NCBI GenBank assembly: GCA_012513605.1
Contig: JAAZBV010000085.1
Coordinates: 1-64,000, forward strand
From: Desulfatiglans sp.
GTDB taxonomy: Bacteria > Desulfobacterota > DSM-4660 > Desulfatiglandales > HGW-15
Reading direction: 5' to 3'
Length of the DNA stretch: 64,000 nucleotides
A model generated the notes under the pieces. That model had not been told where the DNA came from, searched no databases, and worked only from the letters and a program-made list of their open reading frames with translations. This document shows, piece by piece, positions 33,064-41,804 of this stretch. Numbering within the stretch: the first letter of the stretch is position 1; every line of letters starts with the position of its first letter. A program made the translations under genes and the position numbers.

Positions 33064-33371
33064 CTAGAGGACAAGGGCTCACCTATTTTTGCACCCATCT
33101 GCATTATTTTTGTTATATTAATTTCAGTGATTTTTTACAGCAGTACCTCATTTGTTGATGGTGTCAAAGATATGGCAAGCTGCTCAAGGCACTGGAAAAT
33201 GCTGAAAAGACAGTATCAGAGGTGGAAGAGGTAAAAACCAGGTTACAAGTTACCCGGCAAAAGGCCGCCAGACTAAAGTATATAACCCAGGAGGAGCTTC
33301 GCGAGTATGTTGCAGAAGAGGCCATGTCAGGAATTTTTAAAAAGATCGCGGATAAGGAGCTTTTAATATGA
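33064..33371 (+). pseudogene. Frameshifted remnant of a small membrane/coiled-coil protein
   Basis: From 33064 one frame reads EDKGSPIFAPICIIFVILIS, VIFYSSTSFVDGVKDMA, a membrane segment with flanks. Near 33175-33190 the sense moves to another frame reading KLLKALENAEKTVSEVEEVK, TRLQVTRQKAARLKYITQEE and ending FKKIADKELLI at 33369-33371, a helical coiled-coil-like part. There is no start codon (in-frame stop at 33061). Both parts look protein-like, so this is probably one broken gene of ~100 residues. Family not recognised. Confidence 0.5.
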
Positions 33372-33484
33372 GAATCCCTTAACAAAATCTAGAATATAAA
33401 TTATCATGGATGTCAAAATTCTTATATGGTTTGCTAAATAGTCCGATTTCCGGCATAATTTTTTTTAATAATAAGGAGATAATT

Positions 33485-34078
33485 ATGAAAAAGCTGAAAT
33501 ACATTTTAATATTATCCATTGGGTTGTTGATTGCTCTCTCCCCTTTTTCCTTTGCGGATAATGATATAAACTATGCAAATACCATTAAGTTATTTAAAGA
33601 ATCAAAGGCGTTACAAAAATTTTTTAATACCAGCTATGGTTATGCCGTATTTCCTACAATAGGCAAGGCAGGATGGATAGTCGGTGGCTCTTATGGTAAA
33701 GGTAAGGTTTACAGAGGTGGAGTTGTAACCGGAAGGGTCTCAGTCATTGAAGGCTCTATAGGGTTACAGGCAGGAGGCAAGGCATTCAGCGAGATCATAT
33801 TCTTTGAAGATAAACGCGCCTATGATGAATTTACCAGCGACACATTTGAATTTGACGCCACTGTACAAGCCACAGCAATTACAGCTGGCGCAGGGGTTCA
33901 GGCAGGCACTCACGGCAGTAGTGCAGGGGCAAGTTCAGGACCAAGAACAGGGGTGCAGGCTGAAACCGATTATTACAAAGGTATGGCGATTTTTGTTCAC
34001 AGTAAAGGCGGCCTTATGTATGAGGTATCGGTAGGTGGTCAGAAATTCAAATTTAAGCCAATAGTCAGGCGTAAATAA
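33485..34078 (+). CDS. Exported SYLF-domain (Ysc84-like) protein
   Basis: 197 residues. Signal peptide (MKKLKYILILSIGLLIALSPFSFA). SYLF pattern: LFKESKALQKFFNTSYGYAVFPTIGKAGWIVGGSYGKGKVYRGG, then GSIGLQAGGKAFSEIIFFEDKRAYDEF (given in pieces here), and a closing GLMYEVSVGGQKFKFKP. SYLF domains bind phosphoinositides or other lipids in eukaryotes; bacterial forms are periplasmic and of unknown role. AAGGAG lies before ATG 33485; a longer reading frame from 33410 has no signal. Ala/Gly-rich insert (~130-160) is unusual. Confidence 0.85.
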   Translation: MKKLKYILILSIGLLIALSPFSFADNDINYANTIKLFKESKALQKFFNTSYGYAVFPTIGKAGWIVGGSYGKGKVYRGGVVTGRVSVIEGSIGLQAGGKAFSEIIFFEDKRAYDEFTSDTFEFDATVQATAITAGAGVQAGTHGSSAGASSGPRTGVQAETDYYKGMAIFVHSKGGLMYEVSVGGQKFKFKPIVRRK

Positions 34079-34124
34079 CAGAGAATTTTTACAAATTATT
34101 TACAATATTTTCATCTTTAACTTA

Positions 34125-34153
34125 TTGACATCTGCTTAATTGTTCTATATTAT
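34125..34153 (+). promoter_or_regulatory. Near-consensus sigma-70 promoter with no gene after it
   Basis: TTGACA (34125-34130), exactly 17 bases, TATTAT (34148-34153). The only thing downstream on this strand is a strong terminator at 34198. Confidence 0.6.
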
Positions 34154-34159
34154 CCAATT

Positions 34160-34231
34160 AATGTTTTAGCTTAGAATTAATTCCATTTAAAAAGAAAGGC
34201 CGGGAGAAAACCCTCCTCCCGGCCGGTTTTT
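34160..34231 (+). ncRNA. Candidate small RNA of about 70 bases
   Basis: Between the promoter at 34125 and the terminator ending ~34231 there is no open frame. The predicted RNA would start AATTAATG, could form a weak 5' hairpin (AATTAA/TTAATT) and end in the terminator hairpin and a T tract. It runs convergent to the zinc-ribbon gene, whose stop codon is at 34232. Identification is from sequence signals alone; it could instead be just the SYLF gene terminator with a chance promoter. Confidence 0.4.
34198..34231. terminator. Strong terminator, GC-rich 9-bp stem
   Basis: GGCCGGGAG (34198-34206) pairs with CTCCCGGCC (34216-34224), nine-base loop, then GGTTTTTTT. It can serve the SYLF gene, the candidate small RNA and, by AAAGAAA on the other side, weakly the minus-strand gene. 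Confidence 0.85.
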
Positions 34232-34870
34232 TTAGGGATTAACCTCTTTATTATTTTCCGGTTCGTTTAATTCAGCCCTGCAATTAGGGCAAAACTGCCA
34301 TAACTGTTTTACCGGATATTGACACTGCCTGCAGAACGTGCCTGACAGATCAAAACCGCAATGGGGGCAGAATGCCTTTGTGCCGTTAAGCTCATTTTCA
34401 CACTGCGGGCAGTAAAAGCTCCTGTAGTTTTCTGGCCTTGCAAGCAGATAGATTGTAAGCCCGAAGAATAGAGATATCAGCGCAAGAAATGCCCACAAAC
34501 CGGGTTTACTTACATCCCGCTGCCTTGCATCGGTATAGACCCAGGCGGGTAACAGGAACCACAGAAACATGCCTGAAAAAAGAGCCATAAAGCCGAATAT
34601 GGGTTTTAAGATGTCAGTTATGCTATCGGCTACACCTCTGTAATAAAGTTCATGGTTGATGAAATCATCCACCTTTAGAAATAGTTCACCTATTACCTTA
34701 CCTGTTTCATCAGTTACAAGAGAAGAGAGTAAAAATCGGTATGGCTGAATATAATTGTACCTGTAAACACCTCCCTCTTTGTCTGACCTAATCAGGATAT
34801 TTGGAGTTATTGTTTTCATTATTTGTTTATACAGGGCGAATGTTTGAAAAGTTGCATTAAAAATATTCAA
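34232..34870 (-). CDS. Membrane protein with double zinc ribbons
   Basis: 212 residues. An N-terminal ~80 residues with beta-strand character (NILIRSDKEGGVYRYNYIQPYRFLLSS), two membrane segments (~93-113, ~125-145: FGFMALFSGMFLWFLLPAWVY; GLWAFLALISLFFGLTIYLLA), then zinc ribbons: YCPQCENEL, FCPHCGFDL, FCRQCQYPV and FCPNCRAEL, four CxxC pairs. Probably an inner-membrane protein with a cytosolic metal-binding end. Function unknown. Its stop abuts the terminator at 34198-34231. Confidence 0.75.
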   Translation of the reverse strand: MNIFNATFQTFALYKQIMKTITPNILIRSDKEGGVYRYNYIQPYRFLLSSLVTDETGKVIGELFLKVDDFINHELYYRGVADSITDILKPIFGFMALFSGMFLWFLLPAWVYTDARQRDVSKPGLWAFLALISLFFGLTIYLLARPENYRSFYCPQCENELNGTKAFCPHCGFDLSGTFCRQCQYPVKQLWQFCPNCRAELNEPENNKEVNP

Positions 34871-35155
34871 AAGCTAAAAATAAATTTCAGTTTATACAAA
34901 TTAAACCTTTTTAAGAGATTGATTTTTTAAATCTTGTCATATAATGGGCAGCCTGATATATTTTTTTATAAGTAGAACACCATATCCGATAAGAGATATA
35001 TGGATTCTGATAATATTTGGACTAATGAAATGACATCAAAATACACTACAGGAAAAAAGCAGCCTGCACTTTAAGATCCATTAATCTTTATTAAACCATA
35101 CAGATATGCGTATCCATAAATCCAATAATAAAGCGATAATAATCAGGAATATATA

Positions 35156-35743
35156 ATGATTTACAATTTCAAGCAGATGGATATAAGTATAATATTTAGA
35201 AATATCATGGCCTTACTCTTTGTTTTTCTTTTATGTTCCTGTGCAACCTCTCATAGAGGCATCCCCAGAATATTGGAAGGAGACTTACAGGGGTTGCCCC
35301 CGGAAACACTGAAAAAAATAAAGGCTCTTCAGCATGACCTTGCTGCACTGGGCAGCAAAACAGACCCGGCTGAGGCAAAATTATTGGCGGAAACAGGAAT
35401 ACTCTATTCTTTGATACTTGCGAATGAATACAGACTTTTTGGTCAGCCTCATATACATAATATACTGGTCAATATAGGTTTAAAGGAGAGGGGTTTATGT
35501 TTTGAATGGGCTGAAGACCTTTTGAAACAGTTTAAAACCCTTGACCTTAAAACCTTTAACCTTCATGAGGCTGTAGCCGATAAGGGGAAAAAGTTCCGTG
35601 AACATAATACTATTGTGGTTACAGCAAAGGGAAAAGATTTTTTTGAAGGAATCGTGCTTGACCCCTGGAGGGATTCAGGTCGCCTTTACTGGATCAGTGT
35701 AAAAGAGGATAAATACCACTGGGAAAAAAGGGAAAATCATTAA
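35156..35743 (+). CDS. Lipoprotein with Cys-His-Asp pattern, possible transglutaminase-like fold
   Basis: 195 residues. Signal with lipobox-like LLCSC (Cys ~31). The second half reads KERGLCFEWAEDLLKQF, then FREHNTIVV, then VLDPWRDSGRLYW and YHWEKRE. Spacing of Cys, His and Asp looks like a papain/transglutaminase-type triad, and Asp-Pro-Trp followed by Gly-x-Leu-Tyr-Trp is common in such proteins. Activity is a guess; the family is not recognised by name. AGGA before ATG 35156. The DMT gene follows after 22 bases. Confidence 0.6.
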   Translation: MIYNFKQMDISIIFRNIMALLFVFLLCSCATSHRGIPRILEGDLQGLPPETLKKIKALQHDLAALGSKTDPAEAKLLAETGILYSLILANEYRLFGQPHIHNILVNIGLKERGLCFEWAEDLLKQFKTLDLKTFNLHEAVADKGKKFREHNTIVVTAKGKDFFEGIVLDPWRDSGRLYWISVKEDKYHWEKRENH

Positions 35744-35765
35744 AAACCTGTTATTGTGTGTTAAT

Positions 35766-36122
35766 ATGAACCGCTTATTTATTACTATTTTTTTGCTCTG
35801 CTGCAGCAATATCTTCATGACATTTGCATGGTATGGGCACCTTAAAAACCTTAACCATAAACCATTGGTTGTTGCAGCCCTTGTAAGCTGGGGCATTGCC
35901 CTTTTTGAATACCTGCTGCAGGTCCCGGCAAACAGGATAGGCCATTCAATACTCTCTGTAGGACAGCTTAAGATTATCCAGGAGATAATTACCCTGTTCA
36001 TATTTGTCCCATTCTCTATATTCTTTTTAAAAGAAAAGCTAACCATGGATTACCTCTATGCAGGGGTATGCCTTATGTGCGCTGTATTTTTTGTTTTCAG
36101 AAGCAGGTTATTTGGGACGTAA
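35766..36122 (+). CDS. DMT-family small membrane protein (DUF486)
   Basis: 118 residues, four membrane segments. DUF486 pattern: FMTFAWYGHLK near the start, LVSWGIALFEYLLQVPANRIGH in the middle (in pieces), LSVGQLKIIQEIITLFIF and a closing KEKLTMDYLYAGVCLMCAVFFVF. These are half-size drug/metabolite transporter relatives, probably working as dimers. Start at ATG 35766; weak ribosome site. Likely co-transcribed with the preceding lipoprotein gene. Confidence 0.85.
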   Translation: MNRLFITIFLLCCSNIFMTFAWYGHLKNLNHKPLVVAALVSWGIALFEYLLQVPANRIGHSILSVGQLKIIQEIITLFIFVPFSIFFLKEKLTMDYLYAGVCLMCAVFFVFRSRLFGT

Positions 36123-36193
36123 AAGATTGATACAGATAAATATGCAATGGTGATAAGGTTTACACCACTGCATATTAAAGTTGCTTTTATATA

Positions 36194-37612
36194 TCAGGCA
36201 ACAGCCTGGGAAGAGCCTTCAATGCTGTCTGGAACCAGGGGTTCACTGGATACTGCTTTTGCTGCTGAGTTCAGCCTTTTTAATTCAAACCACAGGGGGG
36301 CCAGCATAAATAAAACCAGCGCAAAGGTTAATAAATCCGCTATAGGAAAGGCCCACCACACACCGTCCAGCCCCATGAAACCGGGCATTATAAGTATAGC
36401 CGGAAGCAGAAACAGTATGGATCTGGTTACAGTTGATAAAAAAGACTGAACAGCCTTGCCTATTGACTGGAAAACAGTTGCGCCGACATTTATGAGCCCG
36501 ATCAGATACATTACACAAAAGACACGTTTAACCGCATAGGATGCGATATCTATCAGCTCCCTGTCGGCAGTAAAAATCATTACTACAGATTCCGGTTTAA
36601 AAAATACATAGAGGTAAACAAGAACCCCAATCAATGTAGTTGCAAAGGTCCCTATCTTGATGCTCTTTATTACCCTGTCAAAACGGCCCGCGCCATAGTT
36701 GAAGCCAATGATAGGTTGAAGCCCCTGCGCTGCCACTATTGAAGGCATAATGGCAAACATCATAACCCTGTTGACAATTCCATAGGCAGACATAGCCATA
36801 TCCCCGCCATAAGAAACAACCGTTCGGTTAACGATTATCGCTGAAAAGCTTCCGGCAAGTGTCATGCCCAGTGCTGAAACGCCTATTGCAAAGATATCCT
36901 TAATGATCTTCCAGTCCGGCCAAAGGTCAGCTAACTTGAAGCTTAAGGCAGGCTTTCCCCAGAAATAGTATCCTAGAAAATAGATGGTGCATAAGACCTG
37001 AGATATAACTGTTGCCCAGGCAGCCCCTTTTACACCCATTCCAAAGGTAATTATAAATATGGCATCAAGAACAATATTCAATGCGGCGCTACAGACCATG
37101 CCTATCATAGGTACCCTTGCATTGCCGCCCGCCCTTATCAGGGTGCTCAGGGTCATACCAAACGTCATAAAGAGCATACCAATAAGTATTACAAAGAGAT
37201 AATCAGAGGCATACACAATGGTATTATCTGTCGCTCCCAGCCACCGGCATAACAAGGGCACATTAATGAGACCTGGGATGGTAACAAGAATGGATAATAC
37301 CGCCGTGATCATTATTGAGTTTCCAACTGCCTTTTCAGCCTGCTGTATTTTACCGGCGCCAAGGGATCTTGATATCAATGAAGCGCCGCCCATGCCTGCC
37401 ATATGCCCTATACCAATTGAAAGTATCTGAACAGGAAACACCAGTGAGAGAGCGGCAATGGCGTATGGGCCTACATACTGCCCGATAAAGATGGTATCTA
37501 CAACGTTGTAAAGTGTATGGACCGCCATTGCAAAAAAGGCGGGCAGAGTAAATATAAACAGCAACCTGCATACATGATCGCTATCAAGTGAGTTTTTATC
37601 AATCTTCTTCAT
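36194..37612 (-). CDS. MATE-family efflux transporter
   Basis: 472 residues, about 12 hydrophobic segments in two homologous halves: LFIFTLPAFFAMAVHTLYNVVDTIFIGQYVG (first), GMGGASLISRSLGAGK, and the second half beginning DIFAIGVSALGMTLAGSFSAIIVNRTVVSYGG; later GLQPIIGFNYGAGRFDRV. MATE proteins export cationic drugs or metabolites using Na+ or H+ gradients. It lies 58 bases downstream of the MarR gene on the same strand, a common regulator-pump pair, so it is likely controlled by MarR. Confidence 0.9.
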   Translation of the reverse strand: MKKIDKNSLDSDHVCRLLFIFTLPAFFAMAVHTLYNVVDTIFIGQYVGPYAIAALSLVFPVQILSIGIGHMAGMGGASLISRSLGAGKIQQAEKAVGNSIMITAVLSILVTIPGLINVPLLCRWLGATDNTIVYASDYLFVILIGMLFMTFGMTLSTLIRAGGNARVPMIGMVCSAALNIVLDAIFIITFGMGVKGAAWATVISQVLCTIYFLGYYFWGKPALSFKLADLWPDWKIIKDIFAIGVSALGMTLAGSFSAIIVNRTVVSYGGDMAMSAYGIVNRVMMFAIMPSIVAAQGLQPIIGFNYGAGRFDRVIKSIKIGTFATTLIGVLVYLYVFFKPESVVMIFTADRELIDIASYAVKRVFCVMYLIGLINVGATVFQSIGKAVQSFLSTVTRSILFLLPAILIMPGFMGLDGVWWAFPIADLLTFALVLFMLAPLWFELKRLNSAAKAVSSEPLVPDSIEGSSQAVA

Positions 37613-37670
37613 AAAATTTAATTCCTTGAACCTTTTTTAAAATTGTCTGTAATATCGGATTATTATAGCC

Positions 37671-38132
37671 TTATGAATTCATCATCTTGGGCAGGATATT
37701 CCTGATCTTATCCAGTGATGCTGACAGCTCCATAAGATCATTTTCACTTAATGATGAGACTGCCTCTTCAAGAGCATCACTTATGGTGTTGTGCAGCGAA
37801 TCCAGCCCCTGTCTCCCTGTTTCAGAGATGGTTATCCTTGTTACCCTCCTGTCATTCGGGTCTGGTTCACGCACCACCATCTCCTTTTCAACAAGCTTAT
37901 CCATGAGCTGGGTCATGTGTGCCTTTGCCAGGACCAGCCGTTTCCCGATCTCAAACACCGGGAGGCTCCCCTCTTCGGAAAGCAGCTTTAATATCTCACA
38001 GTGCAGAGGCGTCAGGCTGACCTCAATATTTGCCAGCGCTACCTTGGTAAATTTGCTTCTGACAATCCTTGATGAAAAAGTGGGGATGGAAAACAGGTCA
38101 GCAACAACCTTACTGATTAAATCCTTCTGCAA
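37671..38132 (-). CDS. MarR-family transcriptional regulator
   Basis: 153 residues. Winged helix at ~45-120: LTPLHCEILKLLSEEGSLPVFEIGKRLVLAKAHMTQLMDKLVEKEMVVREPDPNDRRVTRI (in pieces), with the MarR wing D-P-N-D-R-R. Dimerisation helices at both ends. Probably represses its own promoter and the MATE gene; a perfect 14-bp palindrome lies 33 bases upstream of its start (38166-38179). Effector unknown. Confidence 0.9.
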   Translation of the reverse strand: MQKDLISKVVADLFSIPTFSSRIVRSKFTKVALANIEVSLTPLHCEILKLLSEEGSLPVFEIGKRLVLAKAHMTQLMDKLVEKEMVVREPDPNDRRVTRITISETGRQGLDSLHNTISDALEEAVSSLSENDLMELSASLDKIRNILPKMMNS

Positions 38133-38165
38133 AACAGATACTCCTTAAAACATATAATAATTCAC

Positions 38166-38179
38166 ATACTGTACAGTAT
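38166..38179 (-). promoter_or_regulatory. Palindromic operator candidate for MarR
   Basis: ATACTGTACAGTAT is a perfect palindrome, 33 bases before the MarR start. On the minus strand a TTGAAA and TATAGT/TAAATA pair nearby could be the promoter it overlaps. Confidence 0.55.
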
Positions 38180-38280
38180 ATTTACTATACTATTCGGCTT
38201 TTTTCAAATACTTTTTGAAAAGAAAATGTAAAGAGGGGAAAACCCTTTAAACGTCAAAATTTAAAAGCAATCCATTCTAT

Positions 38281-38808
38281 TAACCCAAGTTCGACAAGAA
38301 AAATAAGAAGCTGCAATAAAAACAGCATGTTAGGGAAAATCAGGCCAGATTTTCCCCACTACATTATACTTAAACCCCTTTTGCCTGATAATCTCCAGGT
38401 TCTTTTCAGATGCAATACCAGCATCAATAACAATAGTCTTTTGGCCAGCTTCCCCATCCATAGACTGGAGCAACTCATTAAGCATGCCTTCCAGTGTGCC
38501 AGGTTCAGATATGTTGCCTTCCAGCAACTTGCTTCGTTTAGGAAACCCCTCTTTATCTACTGCCAGGGCCAGGGTTACAAGAGGTCTGTCATGTCTCCTA
38601 TAGGGGTGTAGAGAGGGTATGCCAAGCATAATAATATATCGTTCAGACACTACAAATGACGTTTCAGATAGCCGCTTCTAATAATATCAATAGCTTACGC
38701 AGCTTTCACTGAAAATTTATTTTCAGCATAACTATCACGCTTCAATATTTTCAACCACTTATAACCCTACCTCCAATTGCCTTTTTCTCACTTGTCGAAC
38801 TTGGGTTA
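38281..38808 (-). mobile_element. Internally deleted IS1634/IS4-type element with 18-bp perfect inverted ends
   Basis: TAACCCAAGTTCGACAAG (38281-38298) and its exact reverse complement (38791-38808) bound 528 bases. The inside holds only a fragment of the transposase on the minus strand (38330-38650). Full elements of this type are three to four times longer, so it cannot move by itself but could be mobilised in trans. No clear target duplication is seen. Confidence 0.75.
38330..38650 (-). pseudogene. Fragment of IS1634-type transposase
   Basis: Reads RPLVTLALAVDKEGFPKRSKLLEGNISEPGTLEGMLNELLQ, IVIDAGIASEKNLEIIRQKGFKYNVV (in pieces), the central DDE-transposase core around its second catalytic Asp (IDAG). 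Both ends of the protein are missing. It lies within the 38281-38808 element. Confidence 0.75.
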
Positions 38809-38906
38809 AGTTTGTAATAATTATCTTATCAACTGTCATAGGTTCTTGCCTCCTGAGTTTAAAGAGTAAATAGTCACTGTTTCCTGTAAGACAATAAATA
38901 TAGTGC

Positions 38907-39449
38907 TTACTTTTCAACCTTACCAACCATCAGCTTTGACCACTGATACAGGTACTGTAAAAAAGAGATGATAGTAAAAACAGCGGTAGCATAATAGAGA
39001 TAGGGATAATAATCCTTGAAAGAAACAAGGTATTCACTGGCGAGTACTGCTATTACTGTAATAAACTGAAAGCATGTGGTGATTTTACTTGAGGCTACAG
39101 GTTTAATATTGTTAAGCACAACACCTGTGAGATACAGTATTACAACACCGATAAGGATCATCACATCCCTTGAAATAACAACAACAGAGAGCCATGATGG
39201 CACAAAACCCCTTATGGCAAGGGCGACAAATGCAGATACAAGGGTTATCTTGTCTGCAAGCGGGTCAAGATAGCTGCCCAGCCTGCTTTTCTGGTTGAAG
39301 ACCCTTGCGATAAAACCATCCAGACCATCGCTTATACCGCAAATTATCAGTATTATCAGCCCGGCTATGAGCCGGTCATTTATCAGGTAGATCACAAAGA
39401 CAGGGGTAAGCAAAATCCTTATCATTGTTATTATGTTCGGAATAGTCAT
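38907..39449 (-). CDS. pgsA: CDP-diacylglycerol-glycerol-3-phosphate 3-phosphatidyltransferase
   Basis: 180 residues with ~5 membrane segments. The CDP-alcohol phosphotransferase motif is complete: DGLDGFIAR...GSYLDPLAD (D-x2-D-G-x2-A-R-x8-G-x3-D-x3-D). The N-terminal MTIPNIITMIRILLTPVFVIYL is typical of PgsA. It makes phosphatidylglycerol phosphate, the first committed step to phosphatidylglycerol, in the inner membrane. Last gene of the minus-strand block; 39 bases after the FlgT-like gene. Confidence 0.88.
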   Translation of the reverse strand: MTIPNIITMIRILLTPVFVIYLINDRLIAGLIILIICGISDGLDGFIARVFNQKSRLGSYLDPLADKITLVSAFVALAIRGFVPSWLSVVVISRDVMILIGVVILYLTGVVLNNIKPVASSKITTCFQFITVIAVLASEYLVSFKDYYPYLYYATAVFTIISFLQYLYQWSKLMVGKVEK

Positions 39450-39488
39450 ACAGATATTGCTCCTCCAGAAAATTTAACAAACCTGAAA

Positions 39489-40643
39489 TCATAGGGCTGT
39501 AACAGTGAGATAACCTTCCTCATCAATGCCGATCTGCGCGGCAAATGGTATATCATTACTAGTTCTCAGTTTCTCAATAAAAACCTTTCTTTCCCCGGAG
39601 TATTCAACTGTAACAGTTATTATATCGGTTGAAATCCTTGAGGGTAAAACAGAGACAACCCCGCTAACCCTCTCCTTCAGGAATGATATAAAGCCTGTTA
39701 ACTGTTTTAGGTTTAGCAAACCTTTTATGGCAAGATCAAAACTGGTCAGCTTCTGCTCTGCTTTTTTGAATGTTTTCAATATGGCAGGCGCTATTTCTGA
39801 AACACCGCCGGCAATGAACTTTTCAAGTATAACCTCATTGCTGTCCACTGACTCTTCCGGCCCGCTTAAAGGCAACTGTTCACGGTTATAGCTACAGAGG
39901 ATAGACCCGTTTTCAACCTGGATTGCCTTTATACCCACAATCAATGTATTAAAATCATTTTTTTCCACCTTGCCGGTAATTACCACATCTGCTGAATATG
40001 ATTTTCCCCACATGATGGCGTCCTCATCAGCAAGAACGGCCTTGAAAAGTTCAGGGTTATACCCGCCATCAGGCATATTGTTGACACGGTATATAGGGTC
40101 AAACCCTCGTTCCTGGAAAAATCTGTATAGCATTAGTTCGGATGGAGCGAGGTTAATCTTATTTTCCGGGTCATCCCACCATATGTATGGCTGCCTATCA
40201 GTGCTGGTTTTGTCAGCGACAAGAAATAATATACGTAATGATGCACCCTCAAAGGTGATCACCCCGGCATTAAATAACCTTTCTTCCATAAGCTTTTCAT
40301 TAACCTTCAGGCTAACAAGTATTTTTAAGGTTTTAGCGCCGGCATCTTCTGCGAGTATATGGAAATTTTGAATAACATCAGTTGAGCCAGGTATTATTTC
40401 ATTTATAATGCTTTTAAAATAATTGGCCATACCCTGGCTTCCAAGTCTCTTTTCAAGATAGGACTCAATCCCCTTCATATGGGCATCTGAAATGGCAAGC
40501 CTTCGTGCCTCTGAAAGATTCCCCTTTATGATTGCCCCTGAACCGACAACCAGTATGCCGCTTTCACTTTTATCAGCCCCATAACTAACTAATGAAAATA
40601 TCAGAACAGATAAAGTGATGAGTATTTTTGTATTTTTTATCAT
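39489..40643 (-). CDS. Exported protein with FlgT-like N-terminal domain
   Basis: 384 residues. Signal peptide (MIKNTKILITLSVLIFSLVSYG). Then GSGAIIKGNLSEARRLAISDAHMKGIESYLEKRLG, as in the N-terminal domain of FlgT and related envelope proteins, followed by a region with LVADKTS and a TPB-like fold (SADVVITGKVEKND), similar to the CsgG/FlgT middle domain. The C-terminal part ends in a strand-rich domain. Not a flagellar locus, so the role is open; perhaps an envelope assembly factor. Start uncertain: a TTG five codons upstream also fits. Between miaA and pgsA on the minus strand. Confidence 0.65.
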   Translation of the reverse strand: MIKNTKILITLSVLIFSLVSYGADKSESGILVVGSGAIIKGNLSEARRLAISDAHMKGIESYLEKRLGSQGMANYFKSIINEIIPGSTDVIQNFHILAEDAGAKTLKILVSLKVNEKLMEERLFNAGVITFEGASLRILFLVADKTSTDRQPYIWWDDPENKINLAPSELMLYRFFQERGFDPIYRVNNMPDGGYNPELFKAVLADEDAIMWGKSYSADVVITGKVEKNDFNTLIVGIKAIQVENGSILCSYNREQLPLSGPEESVDSNEVILEKFIAGGVSEIAPAILKTFKKAEQKLTSFDLAIKGLLNLKQLTGFISFLKERVSGVVSVLPSRISTDIITVTVEYSGERKVFIEKLRTSNDIPFAAQIGIDEEGYLTVTAL

Positions 40644-40712
40644 TCCTGCCCAAAACAAAAGGTTTAAAAACTAATAATAGCTATAGATTAAAGATTTTAC
40701 TAAATTTGAACC

Positions 40713-40803
40713 TGCTTTTGTCACTCCCGCAAAGGCGGAAAACCACTTGTAAGACAAAGACCAAAACCAATGGATGCCCGCCAACGCGGGCATGACGGCA
40801 GGT
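40713..40803. repeat. Palindromic REP-like element, degenerate
   Basis: TGCTTTTGTCACTCCCGC at the left and GCGGGCATGACGGCAGG at the right, with inner TGGATGCCCGCCAACGCGGG. Same class as the element in batC (28627-28735), here intergenic and less perfect. Confidence 0.55.
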
Positions 40804-40862
40804 TTAGATTTCACCTTTAATGCTATTCAAGAATACAATAATCACCCAAAGGAAATACTCAG

Positions 40863-41783
40863 TCAAATAAAATCTTTAATATTTTTAAGAATTTCAGCAT
40901 GATTATCCGGTGAACACCATATCATTTCAGGGTCTGCCCTGAACCATGTGAGTTGTCGTTTTGCATATCTCCTTGTGTCTTGCCTGAGAGAATCCACTGA
41001 TTCATTATACCCTGCCCTGCCCTGAAGATATTCTATTGCATGCCTGTAACCTATACTTTTTAATGGCTTAAGATCAGGTGCATAACCTTTGTTAAGAAGT
41101 CTCTCTGTCTCTTCAACAATGCCTGATTCAAACATGCTGGCGCTTCGGGCATTTATGCGTTCATAAAGGATATCCCTTTCAATAAAAAGGCACATCTTAA
41201 GGGTTGAAAATCCGCAGTCAGCAAATAAATGGCCTGATACCATTTTTGAAAATGGCATTCCGGTTAATTCAAATACCTCGATGGCCCTTGTAACCCGTAC
41301 CCTGTCATTTGGGTGAATAGTGGCAGCAGATTCAGGATCAACCTGTTTAAGCCTTTCATAAAGGGCTTTTTTACCCTGCTTATCATATTCATTGAGTAGA
41401 CGAGCCCTGATATCAGGATCACTCTGAGGGCAGTCAAACAGACCGCCCAGCAGGCTTTTGATGTAGAGCCCAGTGCCACCGACAACAAGGCATACCCTGT
41501 TTCTATTTAAGATATCATGTATAACATGCAGTGCATGCTCCCTGTACAGGGATGCATTAAACTCCTCATCAGGGTTTACTATATCGATCAGGTGATGAGG
41601 TATGCCCATCCTTTCGGAATGAGCAGGTTTTGCAGTGCCGATATCCATGCCTTTATATACCTGCATGGAATCACAGTTTACTATTTCTCCGTTTAATTCA
41701 AGGGCCAGTTTTACAGCAAGGCAGCTCTTTCCTGTAGCAGTCGGGCCTGTGATAATAACTATTTTTCTTTTATCTGTATTCAT
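40863..41783 (-). CDS. miaA: tRNA dimethylallyltransferase
   Basis: 306 residues, typical length. P-loop GPTATGKS, DSMQVYKGMDIGTAKP, the HHLIDIVNPDEEFNA motif, GGTGLYIKSLL and NDRVRVTRAIEVFELTG are all conserved MiaA motifs. It adds a dimethylallyl group to A37 of tRNAs reading UNN codons; such tRNAs include the tRNA-Ser(UGA) in this window. 21 bases downstream of the HAD gene on the same strand. Confidence 0.95.
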   Translation of the reverse strand: MNTDKRKIVIITGPTATGKSCLAVKLALELNGEIVNCDSMQVYKGMDIGTAKPAHSERMGIPHHLIDIVNPDEEFNASLYREHALHVIHDILNRNRVCLVVGGTGLYIKSLLGGLFDCPQSDPDIRARLLNEYDKQGKKALYERLKQVDPESAATIHPNDRVRVTRAIEVFELTGMPFSKMVSGHLFADCGFSTLKMCLFIERDILYERINARSASMFESGIVEETERLLNKGYAPDLKPLKSIGYRHAIEYLQGRAGYNESVDSLRQDTRRYAKRQLTWFRADPEMIWCSPDNHAEILKNIKDFI

Positions 41784-41804
41784 ATGACTGATGTAATCTT
41801 AGTG

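Noticed and set aside
38327-38611. Plus-strand open frame within the IS remnant
   Set aside because: The minus strand gives a transposase core; the plus frame is its shadow.
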